DNA of 64,000 bases from the NCBI GenBank assembly GCA_964536215.1, contig CAZHWT010000002.1, positions 29,703 to 93,702 of the forward strand, read 5' to 3'. A program made the position numbers and the translations under genes. The DNA comes from CAZHWT01 sp964536215 (GTDB lineage: Bacteria; Patescibacteriota; CAZHWT01). This document shows, one piece after another, positions 40,361 through 48,269 of this stretch. Position 1 is the first letter of the stretch. Every line of letters begins with the position of its first letter. The notes beneath the pieces are model-generated. The model saw only the letters and a program-made list of their open reading frames with translations. It was not told the origin of the DNA and searched no databases.

Positions 40361-40933
40361 TCAGCGAGACACAAAGTGATCAACTTTGACCACCTGATCC
40401 AACCGAACCAGCGGAAGAGTAGCTTGGTGCGGCGGGGCCGCATTGACCCAATCAGGATCAGCGCCCTCCAACTCGAGATCGAAGATTCTCTCCCAGCCCT
40501 TATAGACTTCAGTCCGCAAATCGGCCGGCAAATCGTCAAGCCTGTAATACTCCGATCCCGTCCGGTCCCTTACCCGATCTAGAAAATCTTCGTGTTCTTC
40601 CTCGGTTAGAGTCATGTGCCAGCCGCTTAGGACCAAGCACCAATTGTCAAAGCTGGACAATAAGTAGTCTGACTCATTGGCCAAAAATTGAACCCGGACG
40701 CCTCGCTGACCTCTCTCAAGGTGGCCGGGGTGGCGCAGGTCTGGCTTGGTCGGCCAAGCCCAAATCGGATAACCAATCTGAGGATTACCTAACCGTTCCC
40801 GCATCTGCCCGATCAGCCATTGGTAGGCCGGTCGGCAAGTAGACCATACGCGCCGACCATCGGCGCGGAGGATACCGCGAGTCTGGAACACCTCCCAGGC
40901 TCGTTCGTCCTGGATTGTCCACAAGGTGACCAC
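40361..40933 (-). CDS. DUF3841 protein
   Basis: A 190 aa protein. A GTG start at 40933 is preferred because GGGAGG lies 6 nt upstream. It matches DUF3841: LWTIQDERAWEVFQTRGIL, AYQWLIGQMRERLG, YPIWAWPTKPDLRH, then VQFLANESDYLLSSFDNWCLVL. The family is widespread in low-G+C bacteria and some phages; its function is unknown, although a role in nucleotide or base handling has been discussed only informally. It has its own promoter (TTGACT-18-TATAAT) and terminator. Confidence 0.9.
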   Translation of the reverse strand: MVTLWTIQDERAWEVFQTRGILRADGRRVWSTCRPAYQWLIGQMRERLGNPQIGYPIWAWPTKPDLRHPGHLERGQRGVRVQFLANESDYLLSSFDNWCLVLSGWHMTLTEEEHEDFLDRVRDRTGSEYYRLDDLPADLRTEVYKGWERIFDLELEGADPDWVNAAPPHQATLPLVRLDQVVKVDHFVSR

Positions 40934-41015
40934 TACTTTCCTCCCACTGTTTGGACAGTAACACGGCCTCAATTATATCAAAAACGCAGGCCTATAGTCA
41001 ATAAAAGCACTCAAA

Positions 41016-41411
41016 CTACTTCAATATTTCTAGCCAGATATTTTTAGCTTGTTGATGAACAGGGTTGTAAATAGATATAATCTGGCGACCCTGCTGTTGG
41101 CTACGTTTCCGGGCTCTTTTTGCAGCTACATCGCCGTCGATGCAATAGGTGGTAATATCCAGATAGCAAAGCCCACTATTTGGATTAACCCAAGTACCAA
41201 GAAACATATTTGGTTGTAATAGCAGGTCTTCATAATTGGTTGTAAACCGCAGCAGTGCATCTTCCAGCTCGTCGACCGTCACAATCTCAGTAAGCCCTGG
41301 ATGCTCCGGGTAAAACCAGGCATCAATAGGCTCTAAAAACTGCTGAGTTCGCCAAGCAACCGTCGCTCCGCCGTCTCGTATTGTCTTGTCTTTAGCTTGA
41401 GTAATAAACAC
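41016..41411 (-). CDS. Hypothetical protein
   Basis: A 131 aa protein with a GTG start at 41411 and only a weak GGGA upstream. It has an N-terminal KDKTIRDGGATVAWRTQQF segment and a beta-rich LGTWVNPNSGLCYLDITTYC part, then a helical basic end. The layout of DAWFYPEHPG and LCYLDITTY is similar to short proteins found near DNA-processing genes but no family is recognised. Confidence 0.58.
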   Translation of the reverse strand: MFITQAKDKTIRDGGATVAWRTQQFLEPIDAWFYPEHPGLTEIVTVDELEDALLRFTTNYEDLLLQPNMFLGTWVNPNSGLCYLDITTYCIDGDVAAKRARKRSQQQGRQIISIYNPVHQQAKNIWLEILK

Positions 41412-41457
41412 CAGATCCCAACTCTAGAATGTCCTTGGACATTCAACTACCAATCAC

Positions 41458-41495
41458 AAATAGGCATTTAAATAGGCATTTAAATGCCTATTTAT
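41458..41495. repeat. ATTTAAAT dispersed repeat, copy 5 (double)
   Basis: AATAGGCATTTAAATAGGC followed at once by ATTTAAATGCCTATTTATT: two cores in one element. It overlaps the end of the RdgB-like gene by a few bases. Confidence 0.65.
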
Positions 41496-42043
41496 TGCGT
41501 CTTCAGCCATTCCGCCACCTCTGCCCAAATATACTCCTCTGTATCAAAGGCGGTCTTGCCCGCGTCGCGTCGCTGGGCAATAGTTTGACCGTTAAACATG
41601 GCAGTTTTCTCCATACTATTGCCAGATTCCCCCAGCGGCTCCGGAGCCATTTCTCCCCAGTAGACCTTGCTAAATTCTTTAATCTGGTAGGCATCCTTAT
41701 AAATAATCGTTTCAATAAAACTGGTTCTGCGGTCGGTCTTATCTCGCATCAAGTTAATCCAGTCCTGAGGCTCAAACCAGTGGACTACATCCTTCATATA
41801 GGCACCAGGAAAGCCATTTAGTCCGGGGATATCCCAAGAAGTATCGCAGACAACTATGGCTTTTTGAGCCAAGGCAAAAGCCGATTCTGCTTTATGCCGA
41901 GTAACTTTAAGCGGATCCGCCGACTGAATCTCATCAAAATCCAATACTAATTGTTCCACCGCAATCCCCATTGGTTCACACGCCGCCCGCGCTTCTATCA
42001 TCTTTCTCTGGTTGGATGTAACAAAGGTAATCCGCTCAATCAT
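41492..42043 (-). CDS. RdgB/HAM1-like nucleoside triphosphate pyrophosphatase
   Basis: A 183 aa protein. The family's first motif is FVTSNQRKMIEAR (T-x-N-x-x-K-x-x-E), the second is VVCDTSWDIPGLNGFPGAY in place of EDSGLxVxALxGxPG. AFDTEEYIWAEVAEWL ends the protein. It should hydrolyse non-canonical purine NTPs (ITP, XTP) to monophosphates and keep them out of DNA and RNA. The D-T-S variant replaces the usual D-S-G, so specificity may differ. An in-frame ATG 15 bp upstream is also possible. Confidence 0.83.
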   Translation of the reverse strand: MIERITFVTSNQRKMIEARAACEPMGIAVEQLVLDFDEIQSADPLKVTRHKAESAFALAQKAIVVCDTSWDIPGLNGFPGAYMKDVVHWFEPQDWINLMRDKTDRRTSFIETIIYKDAYQIKEFSKVYWGEMAPEPLGESGNSMEKTAMFNGQTIAQRRDAGKTAFDTEEYIWAEVAEWLKTQ

Positions 42044-42139
42044 AGTCGGATTATACAAGTAAATATCTGAGTAAACAATAAACGCTTATGGCAGAGAACC
42101 AGAAAGCTATTAGTATAATCGAACTGACTTTGAAACGTT

Positions 42140-42200
42140 GATTTTTGCACACGTCATTGCGTGGAGCGAAAGCGACGCGGCCACCTACATCCGATGACTG
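42140..42200. repeat. Remnant of a GTCATTGCG-type repeat
   Basis: CACGTCATTGCGTGGAGCGA and AAGCGACGCGG resemble the first half of widespread palindromic elements; the second half is not clear. Confidence 0.35.
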
Positions 42201-42318
42201 TAAGACCTAGATTGATGCGCGGGGTCTATCTCTATAATCATCGGGGCTCGTTATGACAGTCCTAGGTAAAATCAGTTCAACCATTTGTTAACCTAAATAC
42301 GTTTCATATAAAAATTTA

Positions 42319-42346
42319 GGCGGTCCCTTAAGGACCGCCCTTTTTT
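42319..42346. terminator. Bidirectional terminator overlapping a stop codon
   Basis: GGCGGTCC pairs with GGACCGCC around TTAA. The TAA of the minus-strand gene is in the loop. CTTTTTT follows on the plus strand and TAAATTTTTA on the minus strand. Confidence 0.75.
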
Positions 42347-42750
42347 GCCAGCCAAGGCTGTATTGAATCGATAGGCTCAATGTGAGTGTCGACCTCCTTT
42401 TGCTGCTGCTTATACGCCTTAATCTGCCACGGCATAGTAAATACCCAGCAGCTCAGTTGTAGTAAAATGGCCAGTATCCCCAACCCAAATAGCGATTGGA
42501 GTGAGTATGTTTGAGGCCAAATCAGCCTGATAAGCAGGAAGAAAGCTGCTAAGCCAAGCATGGACTTAGCATACCCATCGGTGCTTTGCATGGCCGGGAC
42601 TATTCCTCGATAGCCACACATAAGTGAAACAACGTAGCAGGCTAAGAAACAGACAAGGCTTGAGACAATGATAGCTGCCACAGAGACGAGCGTAGCTGTT
42701 GTCATGATCCACAGCTGACCATGCTGTTGCCAGTCGTTGCTAATATCCAC
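42328..42750 (-). CDS. Four-helix membrane hypothetical protein
   Basis: A 140 aa protein with a GTG start and AAAGGAG upstream. It has four membrane segments, for example TATLVSVAAIIVSSLVCFL and LFGLGILAILLQLSCWVF, and a cytoplasmic Lys/Gln-rich tail. No family is recognised. Its stop codon lies in the loop of its terminator, showing very tight packing. The promoter is TTGATT-17-TATACT with CCTATAGT in the spacer. Confidence 0.65.
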   Translation of the reverse strand: MDISNDWQQHGQLWIMTTATLVSVAAIIVSSLVCFLACYVVSLMCGYRGIVPAMQSTDGYAKSMLGLAAFFLLIRLIWPQTYSLQSLFGLGILAILLQLSCWVFTMPWQIKAYKQQQKEVDTHIEPIDSIQPWLAKKGGP

Positions 42751-42789
42751 CTTAATTCTCCTTTTTAAGCTATGCCACTCGACTGAAGT

Positions 42790-42818
42790 AGTATACCAGA
42801 CTATAGGTCTACAATCAA
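42790..42818 (-). promoter_or_regulatory. Promoter with CCTATAGT in the spacer
   Basis: On the minus strand TTGATT, 17 bp containing ACCTATAGTCTGG, and TATACT. Confidence 0.65.
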
Positions 42819-42839
42819 TGGGTGCGGTAAATCATTGAA

Positions 42840-42860
42840 GTACGTACACGTGTACGTACT
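42840..42860. repeat. Isolated GTACGTAC palindrome
   Basis: GTACGTACACGTGTACGTAC is a perfect 20-bp palindrome. It is the core of the structured repeat found at 30-33 kb but here has no other part of it. It touches the stop of the M50-like gene. Confidence 0.65.
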
Positions 42861-43519
42861 TATGGCATAAGCCGCAGTAGTAGTAACAAAACAATATCAA
42901 TCCCTAGTGACAAACACATCCATAGTACGGCTTGGATAAAAACTGGTTGGAGTGAGGTCAACATAACTGGTAACCAGTCAAAAGTTGGCCATAAACCAGC
43001 CCAATACAGCAGTGCGCCCACAGCTGCTAATCCAACAAATAGTGTAAGAGCACCCTCCATGTCTGCTCTACTGGTAAATAGTGTATTGCTAACTTCAAAA
43101 ACAGCATACCCAATAATCAGCCACCCCAGCCAACTCTGGAAAAAATGATAGTGTTCCGCCAACCACATGATAGCTAAAATAGTTGTCAGACCTACATATA
43201 CCGGCGCAGCGCCCATTAAAAAACGCCGTATCAAATCCGTTTTTGGCACCATCACGCTACCTAGGATAATTCTTTCACCTTCAATCTTTGGCACAATTGT
43301 CAGTCTCTGCGTATTTACTAGTAACGCTCGCCCAACGAGCAGATGAGACAACTCGTGGACCAGTACGCCGGGCAAGTACAGCACTGACATAACTCGCACA
43401 ACCGCCGATTGCCGCCTAAACAGCCTCATAAGAACCATCCCTAGCCTCCGTTCGACTGACCTCGACAATAAAAATAACAACAAAATTTGTCCTAGCAATA
43501 TCAAGGCGTACATCATCAC
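42860..43519 (-). CDS. M50-like membrane metallopeptidase
   Basis: A 219 aa integral membrane protein. H55-E56-x2-H59 lies in LPGVLVHELSHLLVGRALL, the zinc motif of M50/SpoIVFB-type or DUF3267-like site-2-protease relatives. Five or six membrane segments follow. A clear second NPDG-type motif is lacking, although the last third could carry a third ligand. It probably cleaves or chaperones a membrane substrate. No partner gene is evident. Confidence 0.72.
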   Translation of the reverse strand: MMMYALILLGQILLLFLLSRSVERRLGMVLMRLFRRQSAVVRVMSVLYLPGVLVHELSHLLVGRALLVNTQRLTIVPKIEGERIILGSVMVPKTDLIRRFLMGAAPVYVGLTTILAIMWLAEHYHFFQSWLGWLIIGYAVFEVSNTLFTSRADMEGALTLFVGLAAVGALLYWAGLWPTFDWLPVMLTSLQPVFIQAVLWMCLSLGIDIVLLLLLRLMP

Positions 43520-43750
43520 ATATCAGTATACTGCACTAACGGTCAAGCTAGGTGGTCGAGTAGCCCACCTCGCAGGTGGATGGAATAAGCAAAGAAACTA
43601 TAAATATATAGTAAATACCGGATAAGAATTTAAAGGCGAGTTTGGTTGAGCTAGTTAAATATAAAATGACGGGGCAGCTATAATGCTGCCCCAAAACGAT
43701 TCACAAAACTATTAATAAGACCGTTGTAGACTTAGTCAAAGGAAGGCATG

Positions 43751-43775
43751 AAAAAGGCGCTGCTCATGCAGCGCC
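43751..43775 (-). terminator. Terminator overlapping the end of a gene
   Basis: GGGCGCTGC pairs with GCAGCGCC; the minus-strand stop TGA is in the loop, and TTTTTC follows. Confidence 0.88.
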
Positions 43776-44342
43776 CTGATGGATGATTTGGTGGTCCAGC
43801 CAGACCCGCCACTTATCGGCCCAGACTTCCCAGGTGTCCCGGGCCAAAAAGATGACCACTTCGTCGGGCGGGCTGGCAACCTGCCAAAAGACATGGGCAG
43901 CTAGTCCTTTCTGACGCGAAATTGCCTCAGCCATCCATAAGGTGAATGGCTGGCCAATAACGATATTCATAGGCCAACTGGTCAGTTGCTGTATGTCATG
44001 CCCCAGCTGGATAATGGTATCCAACTTGACTGCCAGGACGAATTGTGTCCAGTCCTTTGGCGGTGTGAGACTCACTTCCAGGATGGCGCTAACGTTCGAT
44101 GTTTGGCGGCGCAATGACGAACAGGATTTGTACCAGGTTAGTCTGAGACTTAACTGAGGCACTCCATCTACCTGTTGGTACGAGTCCCATAGCCATTCAC
44201 AATCTTTAGCCGTAGCGGTCTGGGACAAATTGCCATCGAACCCCATTCGCTCTCCGGCGCTAAAAAGCATGGAGCTTATGCGCTCTCCATACCGGGCCAT
44301 CATCCGCTCCGACTCCGTTCTGGCCGTGTTAAACGTCAGCAT
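43764..44342 (-). CDS. Hypothetical protein
   Basis: A 192 aa protein with AAGGAG 7 nt before its ATG. It is a mixed alpha/beta sequence rich in Trp (10 or so), e.g. CEWLWDSYQQVDGVPQLSL and DTWEVWADKWRVWLDH. No membrane segment or cofactor motif. No family is recognised. Its stop is inside its terminator. Confidence 0.62.
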   Translation of the reverse strand: MLTFNTARTESERMMARYGERISSMLFSAGERMGFDGNLSQTATAKDCEWLWDSYQQVDGVPQLSLRLTWYKSCSSLRRQTSNVSAILEVSLTPPKDWTQFVLAVKLDTIIQLGHDIQQLTSWPMNIVIGQPFTLWMAEAISRQKGLAAHVFWQVASPPDEVVIFLARDTWEVWADKWRVWLDHQIIHQGAA

Positions 44343-44391
44343 ATTGTCTCTCCTTGATAGCTGACAACCGTTAGTTGCAGGTACTATATCA

Positions 44392-44420
44392 TAAAATATA
44401 GCGCCGGTTTTTTGGCGCTA
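44392..44420 (-). terminator. Intrinsic terminator of the 44465-44812 gene
   Basis: TAGCGCC pairs with GGCGCTA around a T-rich loop; on the minus strand TATTTTATG follows. Confidence 0.6.
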
Positions 44421-44464
44421 CCTTTGCTTTAATCTTGCCAGCACTGATTAAGCTCCGCAATATC

Positions 44465-44812
44465 TCACTTTTCGGCATAGTAGTCCGGGACATCTGGTTG
44501 CTCAAACCGCACTCGCGGCCGTCGCAATGCCTCCGCAACTTTGTCGCTGATATAGTCTGATTGGGCCAGTGATGACTCAATTGCCCTGAGATCTGACCAC
44601 ATGGTATCGACATTCCCGTCACAATATTCGTACAGCTGAACCAGACACTCACCAGTTAATTCGGGGAAATAGGCCAACATTTCCACCACTACATACTGAT
44701 CCTCTGGCGGAATACTTCGACACAATCTTTTGGTCTCATGGAGCGGAGTTGTAAACTCCTCAACCATCTCCTCTACCTGACGCGGCGGTGTAAAGTAGAT
44801 AAGGTTACCCAT
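44465..44812 (-). CDS. Small acidic helical hypothetical protein
   Basis: A 115 aa protein starting MGNLIYFTPPRQVEEM. The ATG at 44812 has AAGGAG 7 nt upstream; earlier in-frame starts do not. It is mostly helical and acidic (QYVVVEMLAYFPELTGECL). No known family. The gene is read from one of the best promoters in the window (44851-44879). Confidence 0.63.
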   Translation of the reverse strand: MGNLIYFTPPRQVEEMVEEFTTPLHETKRLCRSIPPEDQYVVVEMLAYFPELTGECLVQLYEYCDGNVDTMWSDLRAIESSLAQSDYISDKVAEALRRPRVRFEQPDVPDYYAEK

Positions 44813-44850
44813 GTCATCACTCCTTGACACTAGCTGCTAACAGTTGGTTG

Positions 44851-44879
44851 ATTATATACAGACTATAGGTTTGTGTCAA
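44851..44879 (-). promoter_or_regulatory. Consensus promoter with CCTATAGT in the spacer
   Basis: On the minus strand TTGACA, 17 bp containing AACCTATAGTC, and TATAAT. Confidence 0.75.
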
Positions 44880-44964
44880 TCAGATAGTTTATGAGATGAG
44901 CTAATAGCGATAAATTCCTTCGATGACCAGCTTGCCCGCTAAAACACTGTAGCCAGACCGAGAA

Positions 44965-44999
44965 TAAAAATAGAACAGCCTGCTCGAAAGCAGGCTGTT
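44965..44999 (-). terminator. Intrinsic terminator
   Basis: AACAGCCTGCT pairs with AGCAGGCTGTT; on the minus strand CTATTTTTATTC follows. Confidence 0.92.
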
Positions 45000-45273
45000 A
45001 GTTGGCTTGGCCGGGAATTTTAAGTAATCCGACGATTTCGTCCGGATCAACCTCATCCCACTCCAGCACCGTTGGGTGCGTTGGCTCTTCAGCCAGCAGT
45101 CTTACCTGTTTGGTTTCGGTTACCTTTATATAAGGCTGCTTGTCCTCACGGATGTAGAGAACTAACCTCTGGCCGGGTATTGAAACAAATATCTCTCCAA
45201 GAGGTATCTCCTCTAGATACTGAGACCATATCTCGGCTGGTATCCCGAACAAGCAGTTGCGCGTATACGCCAC
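44998..45273 (-). CDS. Small hypothetical protein
   Basis: A 91 aa protein with a GTG start and GAGGAGAAGGA upstream. It is beta-rich: FVSIPGQRLVLYIREDKQ, then YIKVTETKQVRLLAEEP. The acidic tail WDEVDPDEIVGLLKIP ends it. No family is recognised. Its stop lies at the first base of its own terminator stem. Confidence 0.6.
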   Translation of the reverse strand: MAYTRNCLFGIPAEIWSQYLEEIPLGEIFVSIPGQRLVLYIREDKQPYIKVTETKQVRLLAEEPTHPTVLEWDEVDPDEIVGLLKIPGQAN

Positions 45274-45386
45274 TGTCCTTCTCCTCGACTAAACACTCTC
45301 TGCTTCTAGTATACGATACAAGTCAGCAAACAGGTGTTAAAAGCCGCTCTGCAGCACATGTGTGCTGGTGGAGCGGCTGCTACAGG

Positions 45387-45941
45387 CTATGTTTTGCGGC
45401 CTCGACGAAACCGAACCTGCACCCGGTGAGAATTTTGCCCATCCCACGACCAGTATCTGGCCCGATTAAGATGGAGATTGTGAGTCGTCAGGCCAGCCAT
45501 CATCTCAGACCGACCGGTCGTTTCTTGTAGCCCAATTCGCAGCATCTCCAGAAAGCACAAATCGTTATGGGAAAACTGCAATTGGGATCGTCGCCGAACA
45601 GGGTGACTATGGATAACCAGCGGTCGACAGTTATCCAGCTGGCAACGGCGAATAACATGATCAAAAAAGCTCTGTCTCGGCCGCAAATGCCGCCAAGTTC
45701 GGACACTAAACATGTCGGGCGACAAATAATCAATCTCTTCTGCCACAAAGGCTGTGGGATATCTGGCAGGCAATGGCCGGCAGTAGATGACGATCAGCAG
45801 TTCATAGTCGCCCTGTTGCCGCTCTAGCTTGGCCCAATTCCGAGCTGTGGCAATCATGCCATGCGGTATGATCAGATGATTAGGGCTGGGAGACTTGCGT
45901 CGTTGCCCCATCAGCCTGACAGGCCAAAAAATGTTCCGCAC
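45387..45941 (-). CDS. JAB/MPN-like protein outside the ubiquitin-like operon
   Basis: A 184 aa protein with a GTG start after GGAGGAGAGAG. The stretch LVIHSHPVRRRSQLQFSHND is a JAMM-like zinc motif: H-S-H-P, ten residues, S-x2-D. An acidic residue in GDYELLIVIYCRP could be the catalytic Glu. The VAEEIDYLSP region may bring another one. The spacing differs from textbook JAMM, so I call it JAB-like. If active it would be a metal isopeptidase or a small-molecule hydrolase of the RadC/JAB group. It lies alone, 28 kb from the other JAB gene. Confidence 0.6.
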   Translation of the reverse strand: MRNIFWPVRLMGQRRKSPSPNHLIIPHGMIATARNWAKLERQQGDYELLIVIYCRPLPARYPTAFVAEEIDYLSPDMFSVRTWRHLRPRQSFFDHVIRRCQLDNCRPLVIHSHPVRRRSQLQFSHNDLCFLEMLRIGLQETTGRSEMMAGLTTHNLHLNRARYWSWDGQNSHRVQVRFRRGRKT

Positions 45942-45979
45942 CTCTCTCCTCCTCGCCGGAAACGCGTAAACAGGCCTAA

Positions 45980-46008
45980 ACTATATCATGCTATGGGTTA
46001 TTAATCAA
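45980..46008 (-). promoter_or_regulatory. Promoter of the JAB-like gene
   Basis: On the minus strand TTGATT, 17 bp containing ACCCATAG, and TATAGT. Confidence 0.55.
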
Positions 46009-46085
46009 GGCTAGGGATTGTTAGGCTATCGACCTTGCAAGGCCCTCCAGCCCCCGCAAGGGTAGTATAAAAGCGATACTTACAA

Positions 46086-46109
46086 GAAAAAGGCACCCCG
46101 AAGGGTGCC
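46086..46109 (-). terminator. Intrinsic terminator
   Basis: GGCACCC pairs with GGGTGCC around CGAA; on the minus strand TTTTTCTTG follows. Confidence 0.92.
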
Positions 46110-46124
46110 AGATTGACGCTTATT

Positions 46125-46694
46125 TTAGAGAGTATCTCCTCCAGTAATGGTCTTGATGTGTTGGTCAATATCGAACCTCATTTCCTGGTACCACTCTTGC
46201 CGATGCAGCTCATTGGCATACAACGCCAAAGCTTTCTCCCGCCATTTACTTATCCACCATGCCCGCCAGAAGGCCAGGCTAATCAATAGTGCTGGCGCGA
46301 TAATCGTCAGCCAGACAGTTAACGATGTGGCTGGTACATTGCCTAGCGCCATATTGGCTATACTGGCTCCCCAAAAAACCTGCAGACAAACGCCACAGAG
46401 AGTGGGGTTGCCGCTAAGCGCCAGTGACATATCCGTGCTGGTCAAAAAACCAAGCCGGACTGCCCATCGCGGTTCGACGTTGGCTACAGAATGTATCGCC
46501 AAACGACGGCGTATGCCCCAGATTACAGCTTGGGGTATAGCAGTCACTGCTATCAGAGATAACAGCGCCCAGTACCATGACCAGTAGCCCAGCGGACCCG
46601 AAATCAAACAGCTGGCTGTTAGAGGCCAAAGCAGGCAGACTACATCCCAATGTCGAAAGGGGTGTGTCCAGAACAGTTGCCGGCGGAACTCCAT
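46125..46694 (-). CDS. Membrane hypothetical protein
   Basis: A 189 aa protein starting MEFRRQLFWTHPFRHW. AGGAG lies 8 nt before the ATG at 46694; the ATG at 46700 is too close. It has four membrane segments, e.g. WYWALLSLIAVTAIPQAVI and LTVWLTIIAPALLISLAFW, and a cytoplasmic helical tail (EKALALYANELHRQEWYQEM). Its shape resembles 2TM/4TM sensor-less membrane proteins; no family is recognised. Confidence 0.63.
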   Translation of the reverse strand: MEFRRQLFWTHPFRHWDVVCLLWPLTASCLISGPLGYWSWYWALLSLIAVTAIPQAVIWGIRRRLAIHSVANVEPRWAVRLGFLTSTDMSLALSGNPTLCGVCLQVFWGASIANMALGNVPATSLTVWLTIIAPALLISLAFWRAWWISKWREKALALYANELHRQEWYQEMRFDIDQHIKTITGGDTL

Positions 46695-46734
46695 TCTCAT
46701 CTCTCCTGTGTCGTGCGGCTGAATAGTGAGCGTA

Positions 46735-46763
46735 ATATTACCCGGTTATAGGCTGTACGTCAA
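46735..46763 (-). promoter_or_regulatory. Promoter with CCTATA in the spacer
   Basis: On the minus strand TTGACG, 17 bp containing GCCTATAACC, and TAATAT. Confidence 0.5.
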
Positions 46764-46790
46764 TAATTGAACAGTGTTGTGCTGAAAGTG

Positions 46791-48086
46791 TTACTTTGCA
46801 TATCGAGCTGATAGCTGGCGGTATGGTTTGGTTTGCATGGCCAGCAGGGTAACAATAAGTCCGATTATCCCCGAAAGTACAAAGACCAACGCAATGCCGC
46901 GAGCCTGACCCACTCCAAACCATCCACCAATCAGCTCAACGCCAGCCCCTGTGGTCATAAACGGAATAAACACTGTTTGAGTGATCGGGCCGATTAAAAA
47001 AGCGCTGAACGGCGAGGCGCCTTGCTCAATGCTTTGAGCAAACCCAAATACTCGCCCCTGTCTATCCAACGGCACCACTTTCTGTAAGATAGTCTGCTCG
47101 GCTGCTTCGATAAACGGCACAATAGCCATGTAAGCAAACATACCCACAATAAACAGGGGCAATGAAGCCTGAATGGCAAATAAGCATGAGATGATCCACA
47201 TTGCGATCATGATCCGGAACATGGTTCGCAGCGGATTTTTGCCTAAACCCCACTTGGCAATCAGTGCCCCTCCGGCCATAAAACCCGTACTTACTCCCGC
47301 CAACAAAAAGCCCCAGACCTGTACCGATACAAAGGATAGGCCGTAAGCGTCCAGCAGGGCCATAAACGAACCACCCACAAAGTTGTTAAAAGTAGTAAAT
47401 AAAATCAGCGCCAATAATCCCGGAATGGCCACAATTACTTTAAAGGTGCCCTTCAGATCAATCTTGCCATGCGCTTGATCGCCTTCTAGATGGACAATTT
47501 TTGGCTCATCCATTTCGATATAGGCCAGGTGCAGCAATGCCATGGCATTGACCACAATAGCCAAGATCAAGACGCCGTACATAGCCGAATAGGCCACCAA
47601 TACGCCACTAATTGCAGAAGTGATAAAAAATCCAACTCCATTAACCATGCCAACCAGCCCATTGGCTTTATCGTGACGGTCTTCGGGGACAAACATGCTT
47701 ACTGTTACCGGCATAATGATATTGCGGATATTGCCCGCCAATACACCGCCCATCAACAGCAAAACAAACACCCACAACTCAATGCTGGCCGGATTGCGAT
47801 AAACAGCCGAGTCAGTCAACCCATACAACAGCAAGCTTACACTGTACAAAATGGCTGAGGTGGCCGTAGAAATGAGCAGCATCGGTTTTTTACGGTGGTG
47901 ATCTACTAAGCTACCTAACCAAAATCCCGATGCTGCTGTCACTATCAAATAAATACCAGAAATAACCCCAGTCACTGTCACCGACTGCGTTTCTAGGTAA
48001 GCATAAAAGGTAATCGCAAACCACACCACCATATTGGTCAGCGTGGCAAACAGCGTGTTACCCAAGATATGATAAAACGTTTTCAT
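46791..48086 (-). CDS. Major facilitator superfamily transporter
   Basis: A 431 aa integral membrane protein with twelve predicted helices. The loop 2-3 motif FWLGSLVDHHRKKPML is the MFS A motif (G-x-x-D-x-x-x-R-K). A related motif is seen at loop 8-9 (GGALIAKWGLGKNPL). It resembles MFS drug-efflux or enterobactin-exporter-like members. Substrate cannot be inferred. The ATG at 48086 is chosen because upstream in-frame sequence is not MFS-like; no ribosome-binding site is obvious. Confidence 0.92.
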   Translation of the reverse strand: MKTFYHILGNTLFATLTNMVVWFAITFYAYLETQSVTVTGVISGIYLIVTAASGFWLGSLVDHHRKKPMLLISTATSAILYSVSLLLYGLTDSAVYRNPASIELWVFVLLLMGGVLAGNIRNIIMPVTVSMFVPEDRHDKANGLVGMVNGVGFFITSAISGVLVAYSAMYGVLILAIVVNAMALLHLAYIEMDEPKIVHLEGDQAHGKIDLKGTFKVIVAIPGLLALILFTTFNNFVGGSFMALLDAYGLSFVSVQVWGFLLAGVSTGFMAGGALIAKWGLGKNPLRTMFRIMIAMWIISCLFAIQASLPLFIVGMFAYMAIVPFIEAAEQTILQKVVPLDRQGRVFGFAQSIEQGASPFSAFLIGPITQTVFIPFMTTGAGVELIGGWFGVGQARGIALVFVLSGIIGLIVTLLAMQTKPYRQLSARYAK

Positions 48087-48195
48087 AAAAGCAGAACGAA
48101 TTATAGCAGACTGGCGTCTAAAATCCGATATGGCAAATTTAATAATGCAGTCAGGTATGAGCCAGGAGTATAGATGCAAACGGCAATGTATCCAA

Positions 48196-48224
48196 TAAAT
48201 AAAAAAGGCGTCATTGCTGACGCC
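48196..48224 (-). terminator. Intrinsic terminator of the 48270-49775 gene
   Basis: GGGCGTCAG pairs with CTGACGCC around CAATGA-type loop; on the minus strand TTTTTTATTT follows. Confidence 0.9.
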
Positions 48225-48269
48225 CTACGGCTTGTTCTAATTTTACGTCTGAACAACAAGACAATCACT

